A stretch of DNA of 17,689 bases from CAZKTS01 sp964555735 (GTDB taxonomy: Bacteria; Actinomycetota; Acidimicrobiia; IMCC26256; PALSA-555): assembly GCA_964555735.1 (NCBI GenBank), contig CAZKTS010000335.1, positions 1 through 17,689 on the forward strand, read 5' to 3'. Shown piece after piece: positions 1 to 6,366 of this stretch. How positions within the stretch are numbered: the first letter of the stretch is position 1; the number at the start of each line of letters is the position of its first letter. The notes beneath the pieces were generated by a model. It saw only the letters and a list, made by a program, of their open reading frames with translations. It ran no database searches and was not told where the DNA came from. The translations under genes were made by a program, and so were the position numbers.

Positions 1-1
1 C

Positions 2-157
2 ATCTGCGGCGAGCACGGCGGCGATCCCGAGTCGGTGGCGTTCTGCCACGAGGTCGGGCTCGACTACGTCTCGTGCTCGCCCTACCGCGTGCCCCTGGCC
101 CGACTCGCCGCCGCCCACGCCGCCATGGGCGCCGACGGCCCCGGCGACTCGGCCTGA
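2..157 (+). CDS. ppdK: Pyruvate, phosphate dikinase, C-terminal end (partial)
   Basis: Only the last 51 residues are in the window; the gene enters from the left edge and stops at TGA 155-157. The enzyme interconverts pyruvate, ATP and Pi with phosphoenolpyruvate, AMP and PPi in central carbon metabolism. The visible peptide carries the very conserved C-terminal PEP/pyruvate-domain signatures CGEHGGDP and GLDYVSCSPYRVP. The Cys of SCSPYR is the known catalytic acid/base of the family. The remaining tail (about 15 residues after the Ala-rich helix) is short and variable, as usual. A long hairpin follows 42 nt after the stop. Function is very likely; nothing can be said about the N-terminal and phosphohistidine domains, which lie outside. 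Confidence 0.93.
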   Translation: MCGEHGGDPESVAFCHEVGLDYVSCSPYRVPLARLAAAHAAMGADGPGDSA

Positions 158-199
158 GCACCTGCCTCGTCGACGCCGGGGCCCCGGTCAAGGTCTTGT

Positions 200-239
200 T
201 TGGTCGATAGGTGCGCCTCTGGCGCCCCCGATCGACCAA
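200..239 (+). terminator. Long hairpin downstream of ppdK, probable terminator
   Basis: Arms TTGGTCGAT (200-208) and ATCGACCAA (231-239) pair perfectly. A second stem, GGTGCGCC (210-217) with GGCGCCCC (221-228), has one mismatch and a TCT loop. The two stems are separated by a small asymmetric bulge (209 / 229-230). No T-tract follows, which is common for actinobacterial terminators. Position between ppdK and the dgt promoter supports the role. Confidence 0.6.
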
Positions 240-285
240 GCATTGACAGACCACGCGGCACCGGTCGAGGGCCGAGGGACTGTCA

Positions 286-307
286 CACCGAGGTCCTAGC
301 CTCGGTG
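286..307. promoter_or_regulatory. Perfect 8-bp inverted repeat over the dgt -10 box, candidate operator
   Basis: CACCGAGG (286-293) and CCTCGGTG (300-307) are exact reverse complements with a 6-nt centre. The right arm contains half of the predicted -10 hexamer and ends 2 nt before the dgt ATG. If dgt is leaderless, this palindrome is not transcribed from that promoter, so a protein-binding site is more likely than an RNA hairpin. No regulator is identified. Confidence 0.45.
297..302 (+). promoter_or_regulatory. -10 box (TAGCCT) of leaderless dgt promoter
   Basis: TAGCCT fits the actinobacterial TANNNT consensus and lies 7 nt before ATG 310. A transcript starting the usual 6-8 nt after the hexamer would begin at the start codon. 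No recognisable -35 sits 16-18 nt upstream. Confidence 0.5.
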
Positions 308-309
308 GC

Positions 310-1395
310 ATGGTGATCGAGATCTCGACCGCGGTGCCGGAGGTCCGGCGGGCCCACCAGGGCGCTCGCGGTTACGTGGGTGCCCCCCTCCGCACCCGGG
401 AGGAGCGCGAGGCGGACCTCGCCGGGTCCCTCGCGCCCGGCGCGACCCGGCCGGTCGGTGCCGGTCACCGGGCGCGCGACGAGGCCCCCGACCCGTACCG
501 GCTCTGCTTCGAGCGCGACCTCGACCGCATCAAGCACTCGCGGCCGTGGCGGCGGCTGGCCGGCAAGTGCCAGGTCTTCGTCGCCCCCGAAGACGATCAC
601 CTGCGCACCCGGCTCACCCACGCGGTCGAGGTCGCGCAGGTCGCGGTCGGCATCGCCCGCGCGGCCAGCCTCAACGTCTCACTCACCGAGGCGATCGCCC
701 TCGCCCACGACTGCGGCCACGGACCGGCCGGCCACGCGTCGGAGGAGGCGTTCTCCCCGTTCCTCCCGGACACGGGCTACGACCACGCCGTCTACGGCGC
801 CGACGTCACCCTCGAGCCGCTCAACCTCTGTGCGGAGACCCTCGACGGCGTGCGCAACCACTCGTGGCGTCGCCCGCCGCCCCAGACCCCGGAGGGTGAG
901 GTGGTGGCGTGGGCCGATCGGATCGCGTACGTCTGCCACGACTTCGAGGACGCCGTGCGCGCGGGCATCCTCCAGCCCGACGACCTTCCCGACGCCGTCC
1001 GCGAGGTCGTGGGCACGCGGCGCTCCGAGCAGATCGGCACCTTCGTCCTCGCCGTGCTCGACGCAATCGACCGCACCGGCCATGTCGGGATGACCGAGCC
1101 GGCGGCGGGCGCGCTGCAGGCGTTCCGCGACTTCAACTTCGAGCGCATCTACCTCCGGCCCGCAGCCCGGGCCCAGGCCGAGCGGGTCATCCGTCTGCTG
1201 CGCGGTCTCGTCGAGCACTTCGCCGACGCGCCCGGGCGTCTGCCCGACGCCGCGGCCGCTCGACTCGTCGCCGGCTCACCCGAGGCGGCCCAGGCGGCGG
1301 TGCACTACGTCAGCGGCATGACCGACCGCTTCGCGCTCGGCCTCGGCGTCGAGCTCCTCGGCTGGCGCCCGGACGATCTGCCCCGAGGCGTGTGA
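310..1395 (+). CDS. dgt: HD-domain deoxynucleoside triphosphate triphosphohydrolase (dGTPase-like)
   Basis: 361 residues. Hydrolyses dNTPs (dGTP in the classical enzyme) to the deoxynucleoside and triphosphate, acting on the cytoplasmic nucleotide pool. The HD-superfamily metal ligands are visible: His104 (RLTHAVEV), His133-Asp134 (LAHDCGHGPAGH) and Asp203 (WADRIAY). The preceding segment DRIKHSRPWRRLAGKCQVF, the family's usual entry to the HD core, is present. The ATG at 310 is chosen because a TANNNT box lies 7 nt upstream and no Shine-Dalgarno sequence is seen. The protein is somewhat shorter than the roughly 420 residues I associate with many actinobacterial Dgt proteins, so it may belong to the shorter dGTPase-like group and its exact dNTP preference is unknown. 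Its stop overlaps the next gene by one base (TGATG), and the dgt-dnaG-rpoD neighbourhood is a familiar actinobacterial arrangement. Confidence 0.88.
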   Translation: MVIEISTAVPEVRRAHQGARGYVGAPLRTREEREADLAGSLAPGATRPVGAGHRARDEAPDPYRLCFERDLDRIKHSRPWRRLAGKCQVFVAPEDDHLRTRLTHAVEVAQVAVGIARAASLNVSLTEAIALAHDCGHGPAGHASEEAFSPFLPDTGYDHAVYGADVTLEPLNLCAETLDGVRNHSWRRPPPQTPEGEVVAWADRIAYVCHDFEDAVRAGILQPDDLPDAVREVVGTRRSEQIGTFVLAVLDAIDRTGHVGMTEPAAGALQAFRDFNFERIYLRPAARAQAERVIRLLRGLVEHFADAPGRLPDAAAARLVAGSPEAAQAAVHYVSGMTDRFALGLGVELLGWRPDDLPRGV

Positions 1396-1838
1396 TGGCA
1401 CCCCGCAGCACCCTCGAGCGGGTCGCCGACACGCGACAGCTCCTCGCGACCGAGCACGATGCCTGGGTCGCGACCGCGAGTGCCGACGGCGAAGCGCACT
1501 TGGTGCCGCTGAGCTTCTGGTGGGACGACGGCACGCTCGTCATGTCGACGCCCGGCACGAGCGTGACTGCCCGCAACCTCGCGGCCTCCGGCGCGGTTCG
1601 CCTTGCCGTCGGCCCGACTCGCGACGTCGTGATGATCGTGGGCGCCGCCACGGTCGCATCGGTCGCCGACGATCCCGACGCGGCTGACGAGTTCGTGCAG
1701 CGGTTCGGCTGGGACCCCCGCGACGAGGGCGAGGACTGGGTGTTCGTGCGGGTGACGCCCGACCGGATCCAAGCCTGGCGGGAGTCCGACGAGATCCCCG
1801 GGCGCACGATCATGCGCGACGGCGAGTGGCTCGCCTGA
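1395..1838 (+). CDS. PPOX-class (pyridoxamine 5'-phosphate oxidase-like) split-barrel flavin/F420 protein
   Basis: 147 residues. The ATG overlaps the dgt stop codon by one base, so translation is probably coupled to dgt and no separate RBS is needed. The sequence fits the split beta-barrel of small PPOX/F420-dependent proteins. The N-terminal helix LERVADTRQLLATEHDAWVATA is followed by the strand pattern EAHLVPLSFWWDDGTLVMSTP, then SVTARNLAASGAVRLAVG, where flavin or F420 cofactors are bound in the family. The C-terminal FVRVTPDRIQAWRES is also typical (conserved PxRIxxW). The cofactor (FMN or F420) and substrate cannot be read from sequence. A functional link to dNTP hydrolysis is not implied by the overlap alone. 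Confidence 0.82.
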   Translation: MAPRSTLERVADTRQLLATEHDAWVATASADGEAHLVPLSFWWDDGTLVMSTPGTSVTARNLAASGAVRLAVGPTRDVVMIVGAATVASVADDPDAADEFVQRFGWDPRDEGEDWVFVRVTPDRIQAWRESDEIPGRTIMRDGEWLA

Positions 1839-1873
1839 CCGAGCTCCCGGCGGCGGCCCTCGTCGCCAGGCCG

Positions 1874-1879
1874 TAGATT
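1874..1879 (+). promoter_or_regulatory. -10 box (TAGATT) of leaderless dnaG promoter
   Basis: TAGATT ends 8 nt before the dnaG ATG at 1888 and fits TANNNT. No Shine-Dalgarno sequence occurs in the short gap. It would let dnaG-rpoD be transcribed independently of dgt. Confidence 0.5.
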
Positions 1880-1887
1880 CGGCGGCG

Positions 1888-3792
1888 ATGGGGATCCTCG
1901 ACGAGGACATCGTGCGTGTCCGCGAGCAGACCGACCTCGTCGCGCTCATCGGCGAGAAGGTCGCCCTCCGGCGCGTCGGCCAACGCTACGTCGGGCTCTG
2001 CCCGTTCCACCAAGAGAAGACGCCATCGTTCAACGTCAACCCGACCCTGTCGTTCTGGAAGTGCTTCGGGTGCAACAAGGGTGGCGACGCGATCACGTTC
2101 GTGCGCGAGATCGAGGGACTCGACTTCGTCGATGCGGTCGAGGATCTCGCGAAGCGCGCCGGCATCACGCTGCGCTACGACGACCGTTCACAGGCGAAGG
2201 ATCGCTCGCGTCGCGACCGGCTCGTGGCCGCCGTCACCGCGGCGATCGACTTCTACCACCGCCGTCTGCTGGAGCACGAGGACGGCGGGCTCGCGCGGCG
2301 GTACCTGCGCAGCCGTGGCTTCGACGGTGACGCGGCGCGCCAGTTCCGGCTCGGCTACTCGCCCGACGACTGGGATCTGCTCGCGCGTCATCTTCAGCAG
2401 GACCAGAAGCTCGCGCGCGACGACATCGAGGGCGCCGGCCTTGCGTTCGTCAACAAGGCCAACCGGCTCCAGGACCAGTTCCGCGGCCGGCTCATGTTCC
2501 CCATCTACGACGCCAAGGGTGATGCGGTCGGCTTCGGCGGCCGGTTGCTCGGCGGCGAAGGCCCGAAGTACAAGAACTCGCCGGAGACGCCGATCTACCA
2601 GAAGAGCCGCTTGCTCTACGGCCTCAACTGGGCCAAGGCCGACATCGTGGCCAAGGGTGAGGTGATCATCTCCGAGGGCTACACGGACGTGATGGCGCTC
2701 ACGCTCGCCGGTGCCCCGAACTCGGTCGCCACCTGCGGCACCGCGCTGGCCGACGACCACGTGCGGTCGCTGAAGAACCTCGCGCGCAAGGTCACGCTGG
2801 CCTACGACTCCGACGCCGCCGGGCAGGGTGCGGCCGAGCAGTGGTACCGGTGGGAGACCGAGTTCGAGATCCAGGTGCGGGTCGCCGACCTCCCGGCGGG
2901 CCAAGACCCGGCCGACATCTGGCAGGACGACCCGAAACGCCTCTTGCAGGCGCTCGAGGACGCGGAGCCCTTCCTCCAGTTCCGGGTCGACCGCACACTC
3001 ACGGCCGCCGACCTCGAGACGATCGAGGGCAAGGGCCGGGCGGCCGAGGCTGCGGTCGCGATCGTCGCCCAGCACCCGAGCGACCTCGTCCGCGACCAGT
3101 ACGTCATGCAGCTCAGCGGGCGCTTGGGCATCGACGCCGACCGTCTCCGGGCCGAGGTGACGGCCGCGCGCAATCGCCCCGCGCGTCCCGCGGCGTCCGA
3201 GCCGCGCCGTCGTCGGCCCGCGTACGAGGACGCACCGCCGACCGAAGAGGAGGCGCCGCCCCCGGAGCTCGAGCTGCGGCCGGTCAACCCTCGCGAGGTG
3301 GATCTCCTGCGCTGGGCGATGCACGAACCCAAGCTCGTGATCGACTGGCTCGACGAGTCGCTCTTCCTGGACCCGGTCGCGCGCGAAGCCTTCGTCGCGA
3401 TCGCTGAGCATCCGCAGCTCACCGACATGCTCGACAGCGTGAGCCCTCCGGCGCGCGCCTTGCTCGAGCGCGTCGTGGTGGAGGAGCCGGTCGACGAGGA
3501 CGAGCCCGAGACCCAGGGCGCACGGCTGATCGTGAACGCCTCCGAACCCGTGGCGAAGCGCTTGCTGCTCCAGATGCTGAACGACGACGACGAGCGTCAG
3601 ACCGCGTTGAAGCGCGACCTCGATGCCGTCGCGCACGCGCGCGAGGTCGGCGACTGGCAGCACGCCCAGGAGGCGGCCATGCGGTTGGTAGGGTGGGTCG
3701 TCCACGAGGCGAGGGCACGCGCCGAGTCCGACGGTGGGGGGAGTGGGACCGCGGACGAGGTGCCACCCGAGAGCGAGAGCGGTGCCGCTTGA
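1888..3792 (+). CDS. dnaG: DNA primase
   Basis: 634 residues. Synthesises RNA primers at the replication fork in partnership with the DnaB helicase. The N-terminal CHC2 zinc-binding domain shows Cys38, His41, Cys59 and Cys62 (CPFH ... CFGC). The RNA-polymerase-like core carries YKNSPETPIYQKS. The TOPRIM segment holds Glu263 (SEGYTDVMAL) and the metal-binding pair Asp307/Asp309 (YDSDAAG). An acidic, Pro-rich linker around residues 430-465 leads to a helical C-terminal region (about 470-615) corresponding to the DnaB-interaction domain, and the final 20 residues are low-complexity Ser/Glu/Gly. Length is normal for actinobacteria. The start is set by the CHC2 domain beginning within 40 residues and by a TANNNT box upstream. 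rpoD begins 43 nt downstream, the macromolecular-synthesis-operon pairing. Confidence 0.97.
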   Translation: MGILDEDIVRVREQTDLVALIGEKVALRRVGQRYVGLCPFHQEKTPSFNVNPTLSFWKCFGCNKGGDAITFVREIEGLDFVDAVEDLAKRAGITLRYDDRSQAKDRSRRDRLVAAVTAAIDFYHRRLLEHEDGGLARRYLRSRGFDGDAARQFRLGYSPDDWDLLARHLQQDQKLARDDIEGAGLAFVNKANRLQDQFRGRLMFPIYDAKGDAVGFGGRLLGGEGPKYKNSPETPIYQKSRLLYGLNWAKADIVAKGEVIISEGYTDVMALTLAGAPNSVATCGTALADDHVRSLKNLARKVTLAYDSDAAGQGAAEQWYRWETEFEIQVRVADLPAGQDPADIWQDDPKRLLQALEDAEPFLQFRVDRTLTAADLETIEGKGRAAEAAVAIVAQHPSDLVRDQYVMQLSGRLGIDADRLRAEVTAARNRPARPAASEPRRRRPAYEDAPPTEEEAPPPELELRPVNPREVDLLRWAMHEPKLVIDWLDESLFLDPVAREAFVAIAEHPQLTDMLDSVSPPARALLERVVVEEPVDEDEPETQGARLIVNASEPVAKRLLLQMLNDDDERQTALKRDLDAVAHAREVGDWQHAQEAAMRLVGWVVHEARARAESDGGGSGTADEVPPESESGAA

Positions 3793-3835
3793 GCGGTCAC
3801 GAATCGCGCCGAACCGATCGAGGCAGAGCACGAGG

Positions 3836-5410
3836 GTGAGCAAACCGACGACTTCCGCTGTCGACCTCCCCGCCGTCGACGAGTCGATCATCGACGGTCT
3901 GGTCGAGGCCGGGCAGGAGCACGGGTCGATCAGCTCCGATCAGGTCTTCGCGGCGTTCCCGGACCTCGAGCCCGAGACGTCGATGCTCGCGGCGATCTAC
4001 GCACGGCTCGACGCGCGCGGCGTCGCCGTCGTCGACGAGGAGATCGACGAGCTCGAGCGAGAAGCCGTGCCCACGGCGCGCGCCACCCCGGCAAGCAGCG
4101 GGGGTGCCGCGCGCCCGCGCAGACGTCAGAGCGCCGCCGAGCGCGTCGACCGCGCGCTCGCGGCCGGACGGGGCCGGTCGGAGGGTGGCAGCTTCGATCC
4201 GGTCCGGATGTACCTCAAGGAGATCGGGGAGGTGCCGCTCCTCACCGCCGATCAGGAGAAGGAGCTCGCCAAGCGCATCGAGGCCGGGGCGATCGCCGCC
4301 CGGGTCGAGGAGGATGCGGCCGCCCTCGCCGAGGGCCTCGAGGTCGAGCCCCCGGCGAACGACACCGACTTCGCGAAGCGCCAGTCGACCCGCACCAGCC
4401 TCTCGATCGCGCTCGTGCTCGCCACGAGACTCGCCGAGGATCCCGGCCTCACCGGTTCCCAACGGGTGGTCACCGAGCAGATGCGGGTCATCGTCGAGAC
4501 CGAGCTGGCCAAGCTGACCCCGCAGCCCGTCCAGCTGAGCAGCCGGCCGGCCGAGCTCGTCGCCACCAAGACCGAAGAGAACTTCGCCAAGGTGATCGCC
4601 TCGGCCGACTCGCTCATGGCCGAGGTCCGGGGCACACCCCAGGCCGAGCAGCTCGAGGCGCTGCGGTCGGTCATCGACGGTGAGCTCGCGAAGCGCGAGC
4701 TCACCAACGCCAACCTCCGCCTGGTCGTCTCGATCGCCAAGCGCTACGTGGGCCGCGGCATGGTCCTGCTCGATCTCGTCCAGGAAGGCAACCTCGGGCT
4801 CATCCGCGCGGTCGAGAAGTTCGACCACACGAAGGGCTTCAAGTTCTCCACCTACGCCACGTGGTGGATCCGCCAGGCGATCACGCGCGCCATCGCCGAC
4901 CAGGCGCGCACGATCCGCATCCCGGTGCACATGGTCGAGACCATGAACAAGGTGCTGCGCATCCAGCGGGCCATGCTCCAGGAGCTGGGTCGGGAGCCGA
5001 CCGTCGACGAGATCGCCCGCAAGGTCGACCTCACCCCGGACAAGGTGCGCGAGATCCAGCGGATCTCCCAGGAGCCGCTCTCGCTCGAGACCCCGGTAGG
5101 GGAGGAGGACGACAGCTCACTCGGTGACTTCGTCCCCGACGAGAGCGCGGTGTCGCCCGATTCCGCCGCGGAGCGGGAGCGCCTGAAGGACGAGATCGAG
5201 ACCGCCCTGCTCGAGCTCAATCCTCGCGAGCAGCAGGTCATGCGCCTGCGGTTCGGCCTCGACGACGGTCAGGTGCGCACGCTCGAAGAGGTGGGCAAGG
5301 AGTTCGGTGTCACCCGTGAGCGCATCCGCCAGATCGAGTCGAAGACCCTCGCGAAGCTGCGCCATCCCACGCGTTCGCAGCGCCTGCGCGACTACCTCGA
5401 AGAGGCCTGA
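3836..5410 (+). CDS. rpoD: RNA polymerase primary sigma factor (sigma-70 / SigA type)
   Basis: 524 residues with all primary-sigma regions. Region 1.1-like helices span about 10-75 and region 1.2 about 120-153 (DPVRMYLKEIGEVPLLT). Region 2 spans 287-360 (NANLRLVVSIAKRYVGRGM, DLVQEGNLGLIRAVEKFD, FSTYATWWIRQAITRAI), with the aromatics that melt the -10 element. Region 3 spans about 370-445, and region 4 about 450-513 ends with the helix-turn-helix GVTRERIRQIESKTLAKLRHP, which reads the -35. It directs core RNA polymerase to housekeeping promoters. The spacer between regions 1.2 and 2 (about 154-286) is about 130 residues, much longer than the roughly 25-35 I recall in HrdB-type sigma factors. 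The GTG at 3836 is the only plausible start before region 1.1, but no well-placed Shine-Dalgarno precedes it (GAGG abuts the codon). It lies 43 nt after dnaG and is probably co-transcribed. Confidence 0.96.
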   Translation: MSKPTTSAVDLPAVDESIIDGLVEAGQEHGSISSDQVFAAFPDLEPETSMLAAIYARLDARGVAVVDEEIDELEREAVPTARATPASSGGAARPRRRQSAAERVDRALAAGRGRSEGGSFDPVRMYLKEIGEVPLLTADQEKELAKRIEAGAIAARVEEDAAALAEGLEVEPPANDTDFAKRQSTRTSLSIALVLATRLAEDPGLTGSQRVVTEQMRVIVETELAKLTPQPVQLSSRPAELVATKTEENFAKVIASADSLMAEVRGTPQAEQLEALRSVIDGELAKRELTNANLRLVVSIAKRYVGRGMVLLDLVQEGNLGLIRAVEKFDHTKGFKFSTYATWWIRQAITRAIADQARTIRIPVHMVETMNKVLRIQRAMLQELGREPTVDEIARKVDLTPDKVREIQRISQEPLSLETPVGEEDDSSLGDFVPDESAVSPDSAAERERLKDEIETALLELNPREQQVMRLRFGLDDGQVRTLEEVGKEFGVTRERIRQIESKTLAKLRHPTRSQRLRDYLEEA

Positions 5411-5417
5411 CCGAACT

Positions 5418-5717
5418 TCACTCGTCGAGCGGCGGCGCGGTGAAGTAGTTGTGCACGTCGTGGAACGTGATCGTCGGCGGGTTCGGGATGCCGACCTCGG
5501 CCGTCACCGGCGCGAGCTGCGCCGCTCCGAACGCCTCGAACTGCTCCTTGGTCTCCCAGACGTCGGTGATGCGGATGCCGCTGTCGGTTGCCGTCACCCA
5601 GTGGAAGAGCCCGCCGGGAGCCCCGGGCCCCTCGGGCGTCAGCGACATCTTCTCGATCACTTGGTCGTACTGCTCGAGAGTCGCGCCCTCGAAGTCCAAC
5701 ACCACTGCGACGGCCAT
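5418..5717 (-). CDS. Small ABM-like (dimeric alpha/beta barrel) protein
   Basis: 99 residues, no membrane segment or signal peptide. The pattern MAVAVVLDFEGATLEQYDQVIEKM, then GLFHWVTATDSGIRITDVWETKEQFEAFGAAQLAPV, resembles ferredoxin-like alpha/beta barrel proteins of the antibiotic biosynthesis monooxygenase (ABM) superfamily. The strand-helix layout and the VWE-F--F- motif are typical. Such proteins are small cytosolic dimers, often of unknown substrate; a monooxygenase activity should not be assumed. The start is fixed by a strong AGGAGG five nt upstream. The gene is convergent with rpoD, with only 7 nt between the two stop codons and no obvious hairpin there. Its upstream region is shared, divergently, with the CAT tRNA. 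Confidence 0.7.
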   Translation of the reverse strand: MAVAVVLDFEGATLEQYDQVIEKMSLTPEGPGAPGGLFHWVTATDSGIRITDVWETKEQFEAFGAAQLAPVTAEVGIPNPPTITFHDVHNYFTAPPLDE

Positions 5718-5722
5718 GACAT

Positions 5723-5728
5723 CCTCCT
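5723..5728 (-). promoter_or_regulatory. Strong ribosome-binding site (AGGAGG) for the ABM-like gene
   Basis: Read on the minus strand, AGGAGG precedes the ATG at 5717 with 5 nt spacing. It decides the start and contrasts with neighbouring genes that lack a Shine-Dalgarno sequence. Confidence 0.8.
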
Positions 5729-5796
5729 GTCACCGTTTCGGTCAGCCATCGTTCGCCCCGATGGGCCCGACCGGATCACCCGCTCACGGGCTTGCC

Positions 5797-5802
5797 TACG
5801 AT
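5797..5802 (+). promoter_or_regulatory. -10 box (TACGAT) of the CAT-anticodon tRNA
   Basis: TACGAT lies 8 nt before the mature tRNA 5' end at 5811, so the 5' leader would be only one or a few bases. No clear -35 is seen at 16-18 nt spacing. Confidence 0.5.
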
Positions 5803-5810
5803 GCGCGCCC

Positions 5811-5883
5811 GGGGCCGTAGCTCAGTGGTCAGAGCAGGGGACTCATAATCCCTCGGTCGATGGTTCGATCCCATCCGGCCCCA
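5811..5883 (+). tRNA. tRNA with CAT anticodon, probably tRNA-Ile2 (lysidine type)
   Basis: A complete 73-nt cloverleaf. The acceptor stem GGGGCCG (5811-5817) pairs with CGGCCCC (5876-5882), with discriminator A at 5883. The D arm is GCTC/GAGC. The anticodon stem is GGGGA/TCCCT with loop CTCATAA and anticodon CAT at 5844-5846. The T arm is GATGG-TTCGATC-CCATC. CCA is not encoded. It is not the initiator tRNA: it lacks the three consecutive G-C pairs in the usual GGG/CCC anticodon-stem arrangement and the mismatched first acceptor pair. The D-arm and anticodon-arm text is closest in my memory to the E. coli Ile2 (CAU) tRNA, in which the C is converted to lysidine. Elongator Met remains possible. 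Confidence 0.93.
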
Positions 5884-5913
5884 CGAACGTTCGGACGACC
5901 GAATCGCGGGCCG

Positions 5914-5919
5914 TACGCT
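5914..5919 (+). promoter_or_regulatory. -10 box (TACGCT) of leaderless VOC gene promoter
   Basis: TACGCT ends 6 nt before ATG 5926, fits TANNNT, and no Shine-Dalgarno sequence is present. A 10-bp perfect palindrome, CGAACGTTCG (5884-5893), lies where a -35 or operator would be and also directly follows the tRNA. Confidence 0.45.
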
Positions 5920-5925
5920 CGGTGC

Positions 5926-6366
5926 ATGGGAATCCAGCGGATGGACAACGTCGGGATCGTGGTCGACGATCTCGACGCAGCAGTCGCGTTCTTCGTCGAG
6001 CTGGGCATGGAGGTCGAAGGCCGCCAGGAGATCGAAGGGCGCTGGGCTGACCGCGTCGTCGGGCTCGACGACATGCGCACCGAGATCGCGATGCTCCGAA
6101 CTCCCGACGGCAACGCTCGCCTCGAGCTGGCGACCTACGACCGGCCGACTGCGCTGCGTCCGACGCCCGACCCGCCACCGCCGAACACGGTGGGCCTGCA
6201 TCGCGTGATGTTCGCCGTCGACGACATCAACGACACCGTCGCGCGCCTGCAGCCCCACGGCGCCGAGGTGCTCGGCGAGATCGCCCAGTACGAGGACCTG
6301 TTCCTGCTCTGCTATCTCCGCGGCCCGAGCACGATCATCGTCGGGCTGGCCGAGCAGCTCCGCTGA
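5926..6366 (+). CDS. VOC (glyoxalase/bleomycin-resistance fold) protein
   Basis: 146 residues in two beta-alpha-beta-beta-beta halves: MDNVGIVVDDLDAAVAFFVELGMEVEG begins the first and LHRVMFAVDDINDTVARLQPHGAEVLG the second. VOC proteins are cytosolic metal-dependent lyases, isomerases or dioxygenases; this one's substrate is unknown. Of the four canonical metal positions, the first (usually His) is Asn8 and the last (usually Glu, in a VELAE-like ending) is Gly in IIVGLAEQL. The Glu of RLELATY and the His of LHRVMF are present. I recall the Asn and non-Glu variants as common in one actinobacterial VOC subfamily, so this looks subfamily-typical rather than broken. The ATG at 5926 is preferred over an upstream in-frame ATG inside the tRNA because of the TANNNT box. 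The gene ends exactly where the convergent hydrolase ends. Confidence 0.8.
   Translation: MGIQRMDNVGIVVDDLDAAVAFFVELGMEVEGRQEIEGRWADRVVGLDDMRTEIAMLRTPDGNARLELATYDRPTALRPTPDPPPPNTVGLHRVMFAVDDINDTVARLQPHGAEVLGEIAQYEDLFLLCYLRGPSTIIVGLAEQLR

Noticed and set aside
243..248. A perfect TTGACA (-35-like) sequence upstream of dgt
   Set aside because: No TANNNT hexamer occurs 16-18 nt downstream; the only good -10 is 48 nt away. It overlaps one arm of a weak inverted repeat instead.
2188..3891. A long open frame antisense to dnaG
   Set aside because: It lies opposite a clearly recognisable primase, its translation is low-complexity (Leu/Gly/Val/Arg) with no family motif, and such frames are expected in GC-rich sequence with few stops.
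5926..6366. VOC protein as a broken enzyme because two metal positions are Asn and Gly
   Set aside because: I recall the same substitutions across an actinobacterial VOC subfamily, so they are probably normal for it.
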